A DNA stretch of 56,925 bases, taken from positions 1-56,925 of the forward strand of contig NZ_JAQGJM010000045.1 in NCBI RefSeq assembly GCF_028290625.1. Direction: 5' to 3'. Position 1 is the first letter of the stretch. Every line of letters begins with the position of its first letter. This document shows, piece after piece, positions 8,307 to 16,391 of the stretch. The position numbers were made by a program, and so were the translations under genes. The DNA is from Devosia sp. (lineage in GTDB: Bacteria > Pseudomonadota > Alphaproteobacteria > Rhizobiales > Devosiaceae). The notes beneath the pieces are model-generated. The model did not search any database. It saw nothing but the letters and a program-made list of their open reading frames with translations, and was not told where the DNA came from.

Positions 8307-8711
8307 CTAGACTCCTTGGGGCTGACCGGCCTTGAACAGCGCAATCTCGCCAGCGATGGCGAAGTAGGTCGCGCCGTCCACGTAGGTATCCCGCTTCGGG
8401 TCCATGCCGGTGGCAACTCGCCCTAGCTTCGTGAGCACGTTGTCGATAGCCTCAAGCTCGGCGGCGGAAATATCGCGGCGAAGATGCCGGCGGAACACCA
8501 GCTTGAGTTCGCCAGCAGCAGCGAGGTTGAGTGCCGGCGGCCCGTATTCCTTGTCGCGGTTGCCGTGGGTGAGCCCAGCGCCATCCTGAAGGATGCGCAC
8601 CCTCTCGGGGACAATAGCGGCCACCATGGCGTCGATGCGACGTTCGTCATGCGCCTTCATCGCTGCAATGGTTTCGGCGGTGATGCGATCTTCCAAGGTG
8701 ATCTTGCTCAT
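8307..8711 (-). CDS. DUF6378-like phage protein
   Basis: The 134-residue protein carries the family pattern DKEYGPPALNLAAAGEL followed by AIDNVLTKLGRVATG and DTYVDGATYFAIAGE. This family is frequent in phages and may be related to nucleotide or DNA metabolism, but its activity is not established. The ATG at 8711 is preferred over the GTG at 8726 because AGGA then lies 8 nt upstream. Confidence 0.7.
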   Translation of the reverse strand: MSKITLEDRITAETIAAMKAHDERRIDAMVAAIVPERVRILQDGAGLTHGNRDKEYGPPALNLAAAGELKLVFRRHLRRDISAAELEAIDNVLTKLGRVATGMDPKRDTYVDGATYFAIAGEIALFKAGQPQGV

Positions 8712-8735
8712 TCCTTCGTTCCTCACTGTAGGGGG

Positions 8736-9212
8736 TTAAGCTGCCATAGACTTGACGATGCCGAGGAAATCCCAGGCCTGCCGGTTCCACTGCGCGTCTT
8801 GCATGGCGTTGTGTTCGGTGCCCGTCTGTTGCGGAAGCCGCGGATTTCCCATAGAATCGCAGAGTTGCTTGATATCGCGGCAGTACATCGGCCAGCCCTT
8901 CGGCAGGTCCATCATCGTGCCGTAGAGTTGGCACAGCGCGACCCAATCGTAGTCGGCGTAGTAGGCCCAGAACTCGGGCTTCTCTCCGACGAAGGCGACG
9001 ATGTCCGCGGCGATGTGGGCGCGGGGCTTCAGATAATCGCCGGCAACAAGCATGGACAGCACGTTGGCCTTCACCCACTCGCCAGCCCGGCTGTGGTCAC
9101 ACTCGGCACTCTCGGCGTAATAGGTGCGCCCATCCTCAGCCACAATCCCAATCGAGATCAGGTCGATCGTCTTGCCGTCCTCGATGAACTCAGTGTCGAA
9201 CCAGAATTTCAT
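8736..9212 (-). CDS. RNase AS-like 3'-5' exoribonuclease
   Basis: This 158-residue protein matches the DEDD exonuclease fold of polyadenylate-specific RNase AS. Motif I is FDTEF (D6, E8), motif II lies near YYADYDW (D87 or D89), and motif III is HNAMQDA (H134, D139). Length and motif spacing fit the single-domain phage and mycobacterial family. It would trim RNA 3' ends in the cytoplasm. A role in reshaping host or phage transcripts is inferred. Confidence 0.8.
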   Translation of the reverse strand: MKFWFDTEFIEDGKTIDLISIGIVAEDGRTYYAESAECDHSRAGEWVKANVLSMLVAGDYLKPRAHIAADIVAFVGEKPEFWAYYADYDWVALCQLYGTMMDLPKGWPMYCRDIKQLCDSMGNPRLPQQTGTEHNAMQDAQWNRQAWDFLGIVKSMAA

Positions 9213-9280
9213 GCTGCAAATCCCTCTTCCGGGCTTCCGATGTCGTAGCCCTGTCGGTCTCGATTAAGGTTCAGGCGCAT
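9209..9280 (-). CDS. Possible 23-residue leader peptide
   Basis: ATG 9280 follows AAAGG at 8 nt and encodes MRLNLNRDRQGYDIGSPEEG plus three residues. It ends in a TGA that overlaps the exonuclease ATG (ATGA). The coupling pattern matches the rest of the operon, but the frame is short. Confidence 0.4.
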   Translation of the reverse strand: MRLNLNRDRQGYDIGSPEEGFAA

Positions 9281-9295
9281 CGCGTTAACCTTTCG

Positions 9296-9787
9296 TTAGG
9301 CAATACCGGTCAAGCGCTGCCGCGTTACCTTGGTCGTGGCTTCGTCCAGGGGGAGGCCGCGGCGCTCAAGGCGGTGGATATGCTGGTGGCAGTCGCGGCA
9401 AACCAGGATCAGATCGCTAAGCTGCTCGTTGCCAAGGCGGGCGTAGGTCCAGTGGTGCAAGGATAGCTCGCCCTTGCCGTCACAACCCAGCGAGTGGCAC
9501 ACCCAGCCCTTGAACAGGTTCCCGGCCTTCCAGCGCGCCCTCACGTCCAGCCAATGCGGGCTTGCGAGGTAGTCGGCATAGACGCGGTAGCCGAGCACGT
9601 AGAGCCGCGCCTGAAGCGATGACGTGCCCTCGGCTTCGATCCTCGCCAGCTTGGCCCGTTTCTTCTTCGACTTCGGAGGCTTCACGCGCTGAACGATCGG
9701 CTTGGGGCTATTCCCCAGCCCTTGGATTTTCCTCCGATGCTGCGCTGGCGTCCGGAAGGTTTCGATCTCGGTCCACTGGCGGCCCAT
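9296..9787 (-). CDS. HNH endonuclease-like protein
   Basis: The 163-residue product has a basic N-terminus (KPPKSKKKRAKLARIEAE) and a C-terminal HNH-type zinc fold: VCHSLGCDGKG, LSLHHWTYARLGNE, LSDLILVCRDCHQHIH. The HH pair and the CxxCHxxIH end are the usual metal-binding and catalytic features. It may nick DNA. Its place directly after the DUF1376 gene suggests a replication or packaging link. Confidence 0.75.
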   Translation of the reverse strand: MGRQWTEIETFRTPAQHRRKIQGLGNSPKPIVQRVKPPKSKKKRAKLARIEAEGTSSLQARLYVLGYRVYADYLASPHWLDVRARWKAGNLFKGWVCHSLGCDGKGELSLHHWTYARLGNEQLSDLILVCRDCHQHIHRLERRGLPLDEATTKVTRQRLTGIA

Positions 9788-10425
9788 CAGTGCACCTCGT
9801 CCGAGGTCGGTTGCGCTGCGATGGCGGCTTGGGCCTGCGTCACGAGGCTCAGGGGGAATAGCTTGTGGTCTAGGAACTTCGGCACCTTCTCCGGGCTCAG
9901 GGCAACGCAGGCGGCGTAGAGTTGGGTATCGACGTACTTGTTCACATCCACCAGCGGTTCGGTTGCCGGTTCTTCCAAACCATTTTCGGCCTTCTCTAAG
10001 ACTGAATCTTGATATTGAAGTTGAGTGGCGCGCGCATGCTGCACCGGGGCTGCGCCTAAGCTATTGGTTTTGCTTGATGCGGTGCGATTTTCAGCGGTTT
10101 TATTTCCACCTTTCGCGCCGTTTTCAGCCAATTCTCGCGCATCTTTCGCGGCGTTTTCGAGCTCTTTTTCTGCGCGAGCGTTCATCAGGCACCCGTCAAC
10201 GACCGTGATTTTGCCTACCTGAATGAGCCGCGCACGGATGGCATTCCACTTCCGAACGGAGCAGTTGCACACCCCCGCGATATAGCGCGGCTCGTCTGGT
10301 ATCGGGCCGCCGCGGACGTACATCAGATCCAGAACAAGGCTATAGGCCCCCTTCTCTTCGAGAGTGAGGCCTGCCGTTCCAGCTATGAAGTTGTCGGGGA
10401 AGCGACGATACCAGGGGCGTGTCAC
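9787..10425 (-). CDS. DUF1376 (YdaU-like) protein, probable replication factor
   Basis: The start is GTG 10425, whose GTGA overlaps the methyltransferase stop; an ATG at 10503 would overlap it by 82 nt. Residues 3-75 match DUF1376: PWYRRFPDNFIAGTAGLT, EKGAYSLVLDLMYVRGGPIP, then a winged-helix-like WNAIRARLIQVGKI. The rest is a low-complexity linker and a small C-terminal segment. DUF1376 proteins usually occur in prophage replication modules, often as DnaT-like or helicase-loader-type proteins. Confidence 0.75.
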   Translation of the reverse strand: MTRPWYRRFPDNFIAGTAGLTLEEKGAYSLVLDLMYVRGGPIPDEPRYIAGVCNCSVRKWNAIRARLIQVGKITVVDGCLMNARAEKELENAAKDARELAENGAKGGNKTAENRTASSKTNSLGAAPVQHARATQLQYQDSVLEKAENGLEEPATEPLVDVNKYVDTQLYAACVALSPEKVPKFLDHKLFPLSLVTQAQAAIAAQPTSDEVH

Positions 10426-11399
10426 GCTAGCTCCGTTTCGATGAGGGAGCTGAGGACTTCCGCCGCGAGGATCGGTACAATCGCATTGCCGCCAACGCGC
10501 CAAAGGTCCACTCGTCCGGGAAGCCCATCAACCAAAAGGCGAACTCCGGGTTTGGTGCGCCGCGCCTTGCCGTCGTGGCAATCAATCCAGTCGGCTCCCG
10601 CCCATGCGCTGCCGTTTCGGTATGAATGAGCGTTGCTGACAGCCCGTTCGATTGCTGGCTGTCCCCCTGCAGGCGGTACTTGTCGTCTGAAGCCAGCACT
10701 GTCGGCCAAATCGCCTTGGCCATCTGCATGGTCAGCGGGTTGCCACCCTGAGCGTACCGGTTCTCCCGCGCAGCGCAGTCGGTCGCTGACACGGTTGTCC
10801 AGTGGGCCTGGTGCATCTGAGCCGGGAGCGGTTGCCCGCCCGCCCCGAACGACATGTTCGGGCCGCCCTTCTCCCCATCGCTCGCTCTCGGCGTCGACCA
10901 CTGCGACCCAATAGAGCCGGTTCCGTTGGTGTGGCGCGTCGACGGCGCAAGCCGGGATATCGACGCCCCGGCTGGCGTAACCTTCTCCCGCCAGATCAGA
11001 GCGGACTCCGTCGAGCCAACCGTACCCAGCCTTTCCCGCAACCTGCTCTCCCACGACGACAGGGGGCCGGCAGGCACTGATGAGCCGATGAAAGTCCGGC
11101 CACAGATGCCTTGGGTCATCTGCTCCGAGCCCTTTTCCAGCCGCGCTGAATGGCTGGCATGGGCAGCTTCCGCTCCAAAGAGGTCGAGTGTCATCCCATC
11201 CCGCCAAGCGGGCGGCGACCGACCAGAGGCCGCCCCCAGCGAAGAAATGGCACTGCGTGAAGCCGGCGAGGTCATCAGGTTGCACGTCCTTTATTGATCG
11301 AGTGTCCACCACCCCAGGCGCGACGACGCCATCGGCTATGAGGTGCGTGAGCACCGCGGCGGCAGCTGGGTCGATTTCGTTGTAGTAGGCTGGCCCCAT
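10422..11399 (-). CDS. C5-cytosine DNA methyltransferase (first copy)
   Basis: The 325-residue protein has C5-methyltransferase motifs in order. FFAGGGLW (52-59) is motif I. GSCPCQPFSAAG (77-88) is motif IV with the catalytic Cys81. HQRNRLYWVA resembles motif VIII. GNAIVP (near 304) is motif X. The N-terminal YYNEIDPAAAAVL segment is typical of the phage branch. The target-recognition region is short, so its site cannot be predicted. It probably protects phage DNA from host restriction. Motif I reads GGGLW, not the more usual GIGG(W/F). Confidence 0.85.
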   Translation of the reverse strand: MGPAYYNEIDPAAAAVLTHLIADGVVAPGVVDTRSIKDVQPDDLAGFTQCHFFAGGGLWSVAARLAGWDDTRPLWSGSCPCQPFSAAGKGLGADDPRHLWPDFHRLISACRPPVVVGEQVAGKAGYGWLDGVRSDLAGEGYASRGVDIPACAVDAPHQRNRLYWVAVVDAESERWGEGRPEHVVRGGRATAPGSDAPGPLDNRVSDRLRCAGEPVRSGWQPADHADGQGDLADSAGFRRQVPPAGGQPAIERAVSNAHSYRNGSAWAGADWIDCHDGKARRTKPGVRLLVDGLPGRVDLWRVGGNAIVPILAAEVLSSLIETELA

Positions 11400-11433
11400 G
11401 CCTATGCCCCTGATTTGTAGGCGATTGACGTTT

Positions 11434-11477
11434 GTAACCGAATACGTTAACCCTAGTCAAGTAAGAGAATACGTTAC
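11434..11477. promoter_or_regulatory. Tandem operators in front of the RHH gene
   Basis: Two 17-bp imperfect palindromes of form GTAAC-N7-GTTAC lie at 11434-11450 and 11461-11477. Both contain GAATACGTTA, and they are spaced 27 bp apart on the same face. The second ends one base before the GGAGG ribosome binding site of the RHH gene. Tandem short operators are typical targets of ribbon-helix-helix proteins, so autorepression is the likely reading. The divergent methyltransferase promoter may also be covered. Confidence 0.6.
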
Positions 11478-11487
11478 GGAGGATGAA

Positions 11488-11724
11488 TTGACGCTTTTGA
11501 TGGAAACGGGCACAACGCGGCGAATGGGTCGCCCGCCGCTCAAGCTGAACACCGAAACCGTGGTCACGACGATCCGCATCACAGCGGACGTGGCGGCGCG
11601 GATTGACGCCCTAGTCGGCCCGAACAAGCGCGGCGAGTTCATCCGCGAAGCCATCGAACGCGAGCTACTGGCACGCGCCACGGCCAAGGCTCGCCAGCGA
11701 CAGGCCGAAGCCCGCCTCAAGTGA
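11488..11724 (+). CDS. Ribbon-helix-helix DNA-binding protein
   Basis: This rightward gene lies within the leftward early block. TTG 11488 is preferred because GGAGG sits 5 nt upstream; ATG 11500 is the alternative. The 78-residue protein has an RPPLK basic stretch, then VVTTIRITADVAARIDALV and KRGEFIREAIERELL, the strand-helix-helix plan of CopG/Arc-type regulators. The tail is rich in Arg, Lys and Ala. Paired operators immediately upstream suggest that it controls its own expression and possibly the divergent methyltransferase gene. Confidence 0.75.
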   Translation: MTLLMETGTTRRMGRPPLKLNTETVVTTIRITADVAARIDALVGPNKRGEFIREAIERELLARATAKARQRQAEARLK

Positions 11725-11770
11725 CTAGCTACCGGCGCAGGCTCATCAAACAGGCGGTGGACGTTAGAGG

Positions 11771-12403
11771 TCATGCCGCGGCCCTCCGCTCGGCACGTAC
11801 CCGCATCACCTCACGCCGCACGACCGAATGGACAGTGTTGCGGGTGATATCGAGGGCTTGGCTGATAGCGGTCGGTGTCTCCTCCTCATCGAAGTAGAGG
11901 CGGATCACCTCGTCCTCGAGCACGTGCCGCAATGCCTGCTCATCCTCGGCCTTCTGCTCAATGATGGGCTGCAAAGCCGGGTGCGTTTCGATGTGCCGCC
12001 GGACGGCGTAGATCGTAGTGCTGTGGTCTCGGTTGATGCGCCGGCCCGTCGCCGGGTAGCTCATGCCGAGTTCCATCACCATGCGGTAGGCCGCCTCGTT
12101 GCGGGCGGCTACGAGCTTCTTCGACCGGCCGACGCCCACCAGTACGGCTATCGGCAGCCCGTATTTGTTGGAGGTCTGCACCAGGATAGACTTCCATGCC
12201 GGGATCGGCGCCGGCGGGTGCGATTCAATGGCTCTGGCAATTTCCTCGGCTATACGGCGCGGGTCGAACGGCGACAACGGCGGTGCCAAGTGGATGATCT
12301 GCTTCGGGGGCGGCAAGTTGCCCCGGTATAGCCGGCGCCGCGCATCGACAGCCTTGGCGCGCATCGAAGCCTCTACAGGGCCGGGCTCAAAATCGAGGCT
12401 CAT
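11771..12403 (-). CDS. DnaA domain IV-like protein with C-terminal helix-turn-helix
   Basis: Residues about 72-138 match the DNA-binding domain IV of DnaA: ILVQTSNKYGLPIAVLVGVG, then ARNEAAYRMVMELGMSYPATG, and RDHSTTIYAVRRH, the DnaA-box-reading signature. There is no AAA+ ATPase. Residues 163-200 (EVIRLYFDEEETPTAISQAL, then ITRNTVHSVVRRE) form a second helix-turn-helix. It may recognise DnaA-box-like sites to recruit or block host initiation, or act as a regulator. It is coupled by ATGA to the short gene upstream. Confidence 0.75.
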   Translation of the reverse strand: MSLDFEPGPVEASMRAKAVDARRRLYRGNLPPPKQIIHLAPPLSPFDPRRIAEEIARAIESHPPAPIPAWKSILVQTSNKYGLPIAVLVGVGRSKKLVAARNEAAYRMVMELGMSYPATGRRINRDHSTTIYAVRRHIETHPALQPIIEQKAEDEQALRHVLEDEVIRLYFDEEETPTAISQALDITRNTVHSVVRREVMRVRAERRAAA

Positions 12404-12549
12404 TTACCAGCCCTCTTGGCCACGTTCAGGAGCTTCTGCTTATTGGACTGGTGCCGCTTGTTGATCGCGACGACGACCTTTCGATCCAGCTTGATCGGTC
12501 CCGACTGTCCCATTACCGCTTCTCCGATTTGTTCAGTGTGTGGGGTCAT
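12400..12549 (-). CDS. Small basic protein, 49 residues
   Basis: ATG 12549 overlaps the methyltransferase stop as ATGA, and the TGA overlaps the next ATG as ATGA. This double coupling strongly suggests a real gene. An internal ATG at 12513 with GGAG 8 nt upstream would give 37 residues. The protein is Lys/Arg-rich (IKLDRKVVVAINKRHQSNKQ) and may bind nucleic acid. Confidence 0.6.
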   Translation of the reverse strand: MTPHTEQIGEAVMGQSGPIKLDRKVVVAINKRHQSNKQKLLNVAKRAGK

Positions 12550-13532
12550 GCGACAGCACCGAACATGTCGTCTGTTCGCGCCTTAGCGAGGTCAGCAAGG
12601 TTGCGCTTGGCCTGGGCGAAGTAGGACGGCTTGAGCTCGAAACCGACGCCCTTACGACCCATTTCCACGGCCGCGAATACCTCGCTGCCGATGCCGAGGA
12701 ATGGCGTAAGTACGGTCTCGCCAGGGAGTGACCACAGGTCGATGCAGCGCTCGATTACGTCGAGTTGCAGGGGCGAGATATGTACCTCGTCCTTTTCATC
12801 CCGGCCGCCGCGATACTGCAGGGTGCGGGTCGGGTTGATATCCATCCACACCGGCGAGGCGTAGCGCTGCCAGACGAGGATCGACTTCCACTTGTCGTAG
12901 GGCCACGGCTCGCGACCATCGGCGGCGAACGCGGCGCACTCCTTGGCGTAAGCTTCCTCGCTCACGTCCACGCCGGTGCCGATGAACTGCTGGAACGGAC
13001 CATCGACAGGATCGGCGTTGTCGCCAGGCTTGCGGAAGGTCACGATGTAGTCAGCGAGCCCCTGCCCGCTGATCGTGCTGTCCTTCATGATCTGCGCGTG
13101 AAGCAGGCGGATCGACTTGGTGCGCTGCTGGGCAACGACGGGGTCTTTCCAAATGCAAACCTCGGAATGGAAAATCCAGCCGGCATCCTCGTAGGCCCGG
13201 ATAATCTCGCCTCGAAAGTCTCGCATGCCGATATGGCCGTGCCTGATTTTCGAGGTCGGCAACTGCATGCAGTGGACGCTATGCAGTCGGCCGGGCTTGG
13301 TGACGCGCATCAGCTCGGAAATCAGGAAGGCATAATGCTCCCAAAACTGCGGTCCATCATTGTTCGATATGTCGCGGTCGTAATTCGAGAACTTGTAGAG
13401 CCCCTCGAACGGTGGCGAGTGGACGCCAAAGTCGACGCTCTCGGCAGGGATGGCGCGGATCAGTTCGCACGCATCGCCCTGGTAAATGGCATAGTCAGGC
13501 GTCACCACCTGATCGACGGCTTGGATTGTCAT
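12546..13532 (-). CDS. Beta-class DNA amino-methyltransferase (N6-adenine or N4-cytosine)
   Basis: The 328-residue enzyme has motif IV SPPF (39-42) near the N-terminus and the AdoMet-binding motif near the C-terminus (LTPFLGIGSEVFAAVEMGRK, from about 275). That order defines the beta class. SPPF occurs in both N4-cytosine and N6-adenine enzymes, so the target base is open. The large middle region is the likely recognition domain. It overlaps the helicase gene by 4 nt, so the two are probably co-translated. Confidence 0.85.
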   Translation of the reverse strand: MTIQAVDQVVTPDYAIYQGDACELIRAIPAESVDFGVHSPPFEGLYKFSNYDRDISNNDGPQFWEHYAFLISELMRVTKPGRLHSVHCMQLPTSKIRHGHIGMRDFRGEIIRAYEDAGWIFHSEVCIWKDPVVAQQRTKSIRLLHAQIMKDSTISGQGLADYIVTFRKPGDNADPVDGPFQQFIGTGVDVSEEAYAKECAAFAADGREPWPYDKWKSILVWQRYASPVWMDINPTRTLQYRGGRDEKDEVHISPLQLDVIERCIDLWSLPGETVLTPFLGIGSEVFAAVEMGRKGVGFELKPSYFAQAKRNLADLAKARTDDMFGAVA

Positions 13533-14914
13533 GCTGCCCTCAGGAAATCCGGCAGCACAACCGGCTGCGCTGGGTTGTAGTCAGGTACGGTTCGAGTGAC
13601 GCCGCGGACTTCCATGCTCGACAGGTCGGCCATGTGCATCACCATCGACGCGGCCATGCGCTCGGCATCGGCCTCTTTGCGGCGAAGATTGGCGACAACG
13701 GCGCCCTCGGTTTCGGCGGCGATAAAGTGGGCGGTGACGGGCTTGGTCTGCCCGAAGCGCCAGAACCGGCGCACGGCCTGAAACACCTGCTCGAAGCTGT
13801 CATTGAGCCCGACAAACCCGGTGTCAGCGCAGTGCTGGAAATTCAGGCCAAAGCCGGCGATAGATGACTTGGTGACGAGGACGCGAATGCCGCCATCGAG
13901 GAACGCCGCGATCTTCTGCTCTTTGGCGTCGTCGGAGTCCGACCCACGCAGTTCAACGGCGCCGGGAATGGCCTTTGCCAGTGCTTCGCTTTCGCCGTTG
14001 AGGTTGCACCACCAGACGAACGGTCGGTCTGCCGGCGTGATCGACGCTGCCAGCGCCACACGCTCGTCTACGGTGTCACGGCGGGCGCCAAGCCGTTCCT
14101 GCATGGTCCGCGCTTCCATCGGGAACAGCAGACCTGTATCCATGCTTGGCGAGTAGTCAGCCGCAACAAGGTGCTGAATTTGGCGCAGCGGCGGGAGGTC
14201 GTAGCCGGCGTCTGGATAGCCGAGGTCGGATGGCTTGCGCAGCATCACCGCCCACGATGCCATCCACTTCCAGAACTCATCCTCGGCATGGCCTTTCAGC
14301 CGCCACTTCTGCGTCTCGCCGCCATCGTGCGTGAAGAAGGTTGCGAGCATGTCGGTGTAGGACATGGCGCCGATGAACTCGGCATGGTTGCCAAGCTCCA
14401 TGAAATCGTTCGGCGCCGGGGTTGCCGTAGCTGCCATGCGGAACGGGACGCCGGCGCATTGCTCGATCAGCCGCGTCCGATATTTACCGTCCGTGCTCTT
14501 GAGAATGGAGCTTTCGTCTAGGACGATGCCGCCAAATGCGGTAAGGTCGAAGTGCTCAATCTTCTGGTAATTGGTGACATTGATGCCGTGGCGAACGTCT
14601 GCTTGTTCCCGTACCAGCCGAGCCTGGATCTGGAACTTGCCCGCCTCACGAATATGCTGCGCGGCGACAGCTAGCGGCGCGAACACCAGCACCGGCTTAT
14701 CGGTGTGCGCGGCCACTGCGTCAGCCCAGGACAGCTCCATAGCCGTCTTGCCGAGGCCAGTGCCGGCGAACACAGCCGACCGGCCCCGGCGTAGCGCCCA
14801 CGAGACGATATCGGCCTGGTGCGGGAACAGGAACGCCGGCAGGGCTGGCACGGTCACCATGCCAGTCGATGGGTCCACCATTCGCTTGCGAGCGAGAAAG
14901 GCGTCGTAGCTCAC
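13529..14914 (-). CDS. SNF2-like DNA helicase or translocase
   Basis: The 461-residue protein has SF2 helicase motifs. A Q-like region is FPHQADIVSWAL. Walker A is GTGLGKTA (51-58), motif II is DESS (133-136), motif III is ATATPAP, and motif VI is QAVRRFWRFGQ (379-389), of the SNF2/RapA type. There is no nuclease domain. Phages often carry this gene fused or coupled to a DNA methyltransferase, as here. The pair may form a translocating modification complex or serve replication; neither is proven. Confidence 0.85.
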   Translation of the reverse strand: MSYDAFLARKRMVDPSTGMVTVPALPAFLFPHQADIVSWALRRGRSAVFAGTGLGKTAMELSWADAVAAHTDKPVLVFAPLAVAAQHIREAGKFQIQARLVREQADVRHGINVTNYQKIEHFDLTAFGGIVLDESSILKSTDGKYRTRLIEQCAGVPFRMAATATPAPNDFMELGNHAEFIGAMSYTDMLATFFTHDGGETQKWRLKGHAEDEFWKWMASWAVMLRKPSDLGYPDAGYDLPPLRQIQHLVAADYSPSMDTGLLFPMEARTMQERLGARRDTVDERVALAASITPADRPFVWWCNLNGESEALAKAIPGAVELRGSDSDDAKEQKIAAFLDGGIRVLVTKSSIAGFGLNFQHCADTGFVGLNDSFEQVFQAVRRFWRFGQTKPVTAHFIAAETEGAVVANLRRKEADAERMAASMVMHMADLSSMEVRGVTRTVPDYNPAQPVVLPDFLRAA

Positions 14915-15141
14915 TTCCCCATCTCCCTCTCAGCCCGCTTGCGAGCGATGTAGGCTTCAGTCTCGGTGCGGCGCTGCTCTGCCGTGGTGACAGCGCTGTA
15001 GACCGCGAGCTGCGCATTGATGCTGGCGCGGCGGTTGGCCTCGCGGCGTTGAGCTTCGGTCTGCTCGTGACGAGTGGGCACCACGTAGCGCACTGCGGTG
15101 TGAGCGGGCTTGGGACGGCGGAATGGCCAGTGGAAGTTCAT
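14911..15141 (-). CDS. Small basic helical protein, 76 residues
   Basis: The product is Arg/Glu-rich (EAQRREANRRASINAQ, then AEQRRTETEAYIARKRAERE), probably one long helix, with a short aromatic N-terminus. Its ATG overlaps the upstream stop and its stop overlaps the helicase ATG. No domain is recognised. Genetic coupling to the helicase suggests a linked role. Confidence 0.6.
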   Translation of the reverse strand: MNFHWPFRRPKPAHTAVRYVVPTRHEQTEAQRREANRRASINAQLAVYSAVTTAEQRRTETEAYIARKRAEREMGK

Positions 15142-15305
15142 CGCGCCCCCCGCTTGATGTCATCAGCAACGGTGCCGCAGAAGCAGGCGAACCCGCCGTT
15201 GACGATGCCCAGCAAGAAGCACCAGCCGGGCTCCAGCGAAGGCACCCAGAGGATCGAGGGCACGAACAACGCCCACGGCAGCAATCGACAAATCCAGATC
15301 GCCAT
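15138..15305 (-). CDS. Small two-span membrane protein, 55 residues
   Basis: ATG 15305 has a GGAAG ribosome binding site 5 nt away, and the TGA overlaps the next ATG. The protein starts MAIWICRLLPWALFVPSILW, has a Gly-Pro turn (LEPGW), then a second hydrophobic stretch CFLLGIVNGGFACF, ending in KRGAR. It resembles small inner-membrane phage proteins. It is far from the endolysin, so a lysis role is not implied. Confidence 0.6.
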   Translation of the reverse strand: MAIWICRLLPWALFVPSILWVPSLEPGWCFLLGIVNGGFACFCGTVADDIKRGAR

Positions 15306-15348
15306 TCTCTCTTCCTCTTGTTTCAGTCGTTGCCGTCAGGGGATGGGG

Positions 15349-16026
15349 TTAGGCTGCGAGCCGCATTGCTTCGATGTGAGCGATCGCAGCGCGCCCGATG
15401 AACTCTGAGAATGCGGGAGGGATGGCCTCGCCCAAGTCGTGACGGTTGGCGTGCCAATCGATGCCCATGTCCGCCGCTCGCTTCTCGTTGCTGTCCCTGT
15501 GGGGAAGCCCGCGCCTCTTGCGAGCAGCGCGCACATGCGAGCTGTTGTCGCCGTCCGTGACCGAACTCCAGCCCTCAGCCACTAGGTTGCGGCTGGGGAA
15601 CCCGAGCAGAAAGGGGGCTGGGAAATTCAGTTCAAAGTGGCGGCGGCGGATAACCCGCAAGCCAGGGAACATGGTCCCGTCCAACACCAGGTCCGCACGC
15701 ACCGGAGCGCCAGGGACATTCTCAATGCAGGTGACGGCACTAGTCTCGGCAAGCCGCGCGCGGATCGGCGGGATGAGGTTGAGGTGTTTCCCCTTGGCGT
15801 CCATATTGTTCGCGTAGGTGAATGCCTGGCATGGCGGTGACGCCCATATGAAATCGAACCCATCCAGAGGGAAGGTCAGCGCGTCGGCCTGGTGAAACTC
15901 AAAAGGATACCGGGTCTTGTTCTCGATATCGACGCCGACGACCTCGAACCCGGCTTTCCACAGCCCCATGCTGGCGCCACCAGCGCAGCAGAACAGGTCA
16001 AGGGCGCGGAGTTTCCTCTGGCTCAC
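15349..16026 (-). CDS. C5-cytosine DNA methyltransferase (second copy, compact)
   Basis: The 225-residue protein has LDLFCCAGGASMG (motif I, 9-21), ASPPCQAF (motif IV, catalytic Cys66), IENVPG (motif VI, from 101) and RRRHFEL (motif VIII). The C-terminal GEAIPPAFSEFIG stands in for motifs IX and X. It is compact, with little room for a recognition domain. Similar short Dcm-like proteins are frequent in phages. It is coupled to the gene upstream by ATGA. Confidence 0.8.
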   Translation of the reverse strand: MSQRKLRALDLFCCAGGASMGLWKAGFEVVGVDIENKTRYPFEFHQADALTFPLDGFDFIWASPPCQAFTYANNMDAKGKHLNLIPPIRARLAETSAVTCIENVPGAPVRADLVLDGTMFPGLRVIRRRHFELNFPAPFLLGFPSRNLVAEGWSSVTDGDNSSHVRAARKRRGLPHRDSNEKRAADMGIDWHANRHDLGEAIPPAFSEFIGRAAIAHIEAMRLAA

Positions 16027-16391
16027 TTGCCGTCTCCCGAAGCTCTGGAGCGATCAAGAGCGCTAGCCAGCGCGCGGAGGCCAGCAGCGAACGCGCCGTA
16101 GAAATCCTTGTCCTGGTGGCCCACGACAAGCGCGTCTGCTCGGCTGATGAGTAGGTCGATTTCGGTGAGTTCTTGCCGCCCATATTGGAGACCTGTGTAC
16201 CTTTCGATGTCGCGCAATTCGCGGGGCCGCACCGCCACGCGCTCGTCAGCATACCAGATGGATTTCGCGCGCTCGTATTCCCATCCGAGGGCGCGGGCCG
16301 CAGTACGAATGCGGGCCTTTACCTGTTGCGCGCTACCAACCGGCGCAACGTGGTTCCTGAGCGTGTCCGACGCCCAAGTGAGATCAGACAT
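16023..16391 (-). CDS. Hypothetical protein, 122 residues
   Basis: The start at ATG 16391 follows GGAG at 9 nt; a longer frame from 16421 looks non-coding. The middle has ARALGWEYERAKSIWYADER and RELRDIERYTGLQYGR, a compact helical fold. Such GWEYxRAKxIWYADxR proteins recur in alphaproteobacterial prophages, usually without a known role. Confidence 0.65.
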   Translation of the reverse strand: MSDLTWASDTLRNHVAPVGSAQQVKARIRTAARALGWEYERAKSIWYADERVAVRPRELRDIERYTGLQYGRQELTEIDLLISRADALVVGHQDKDFYGAFAAGLRALASALDRSRASGDGK

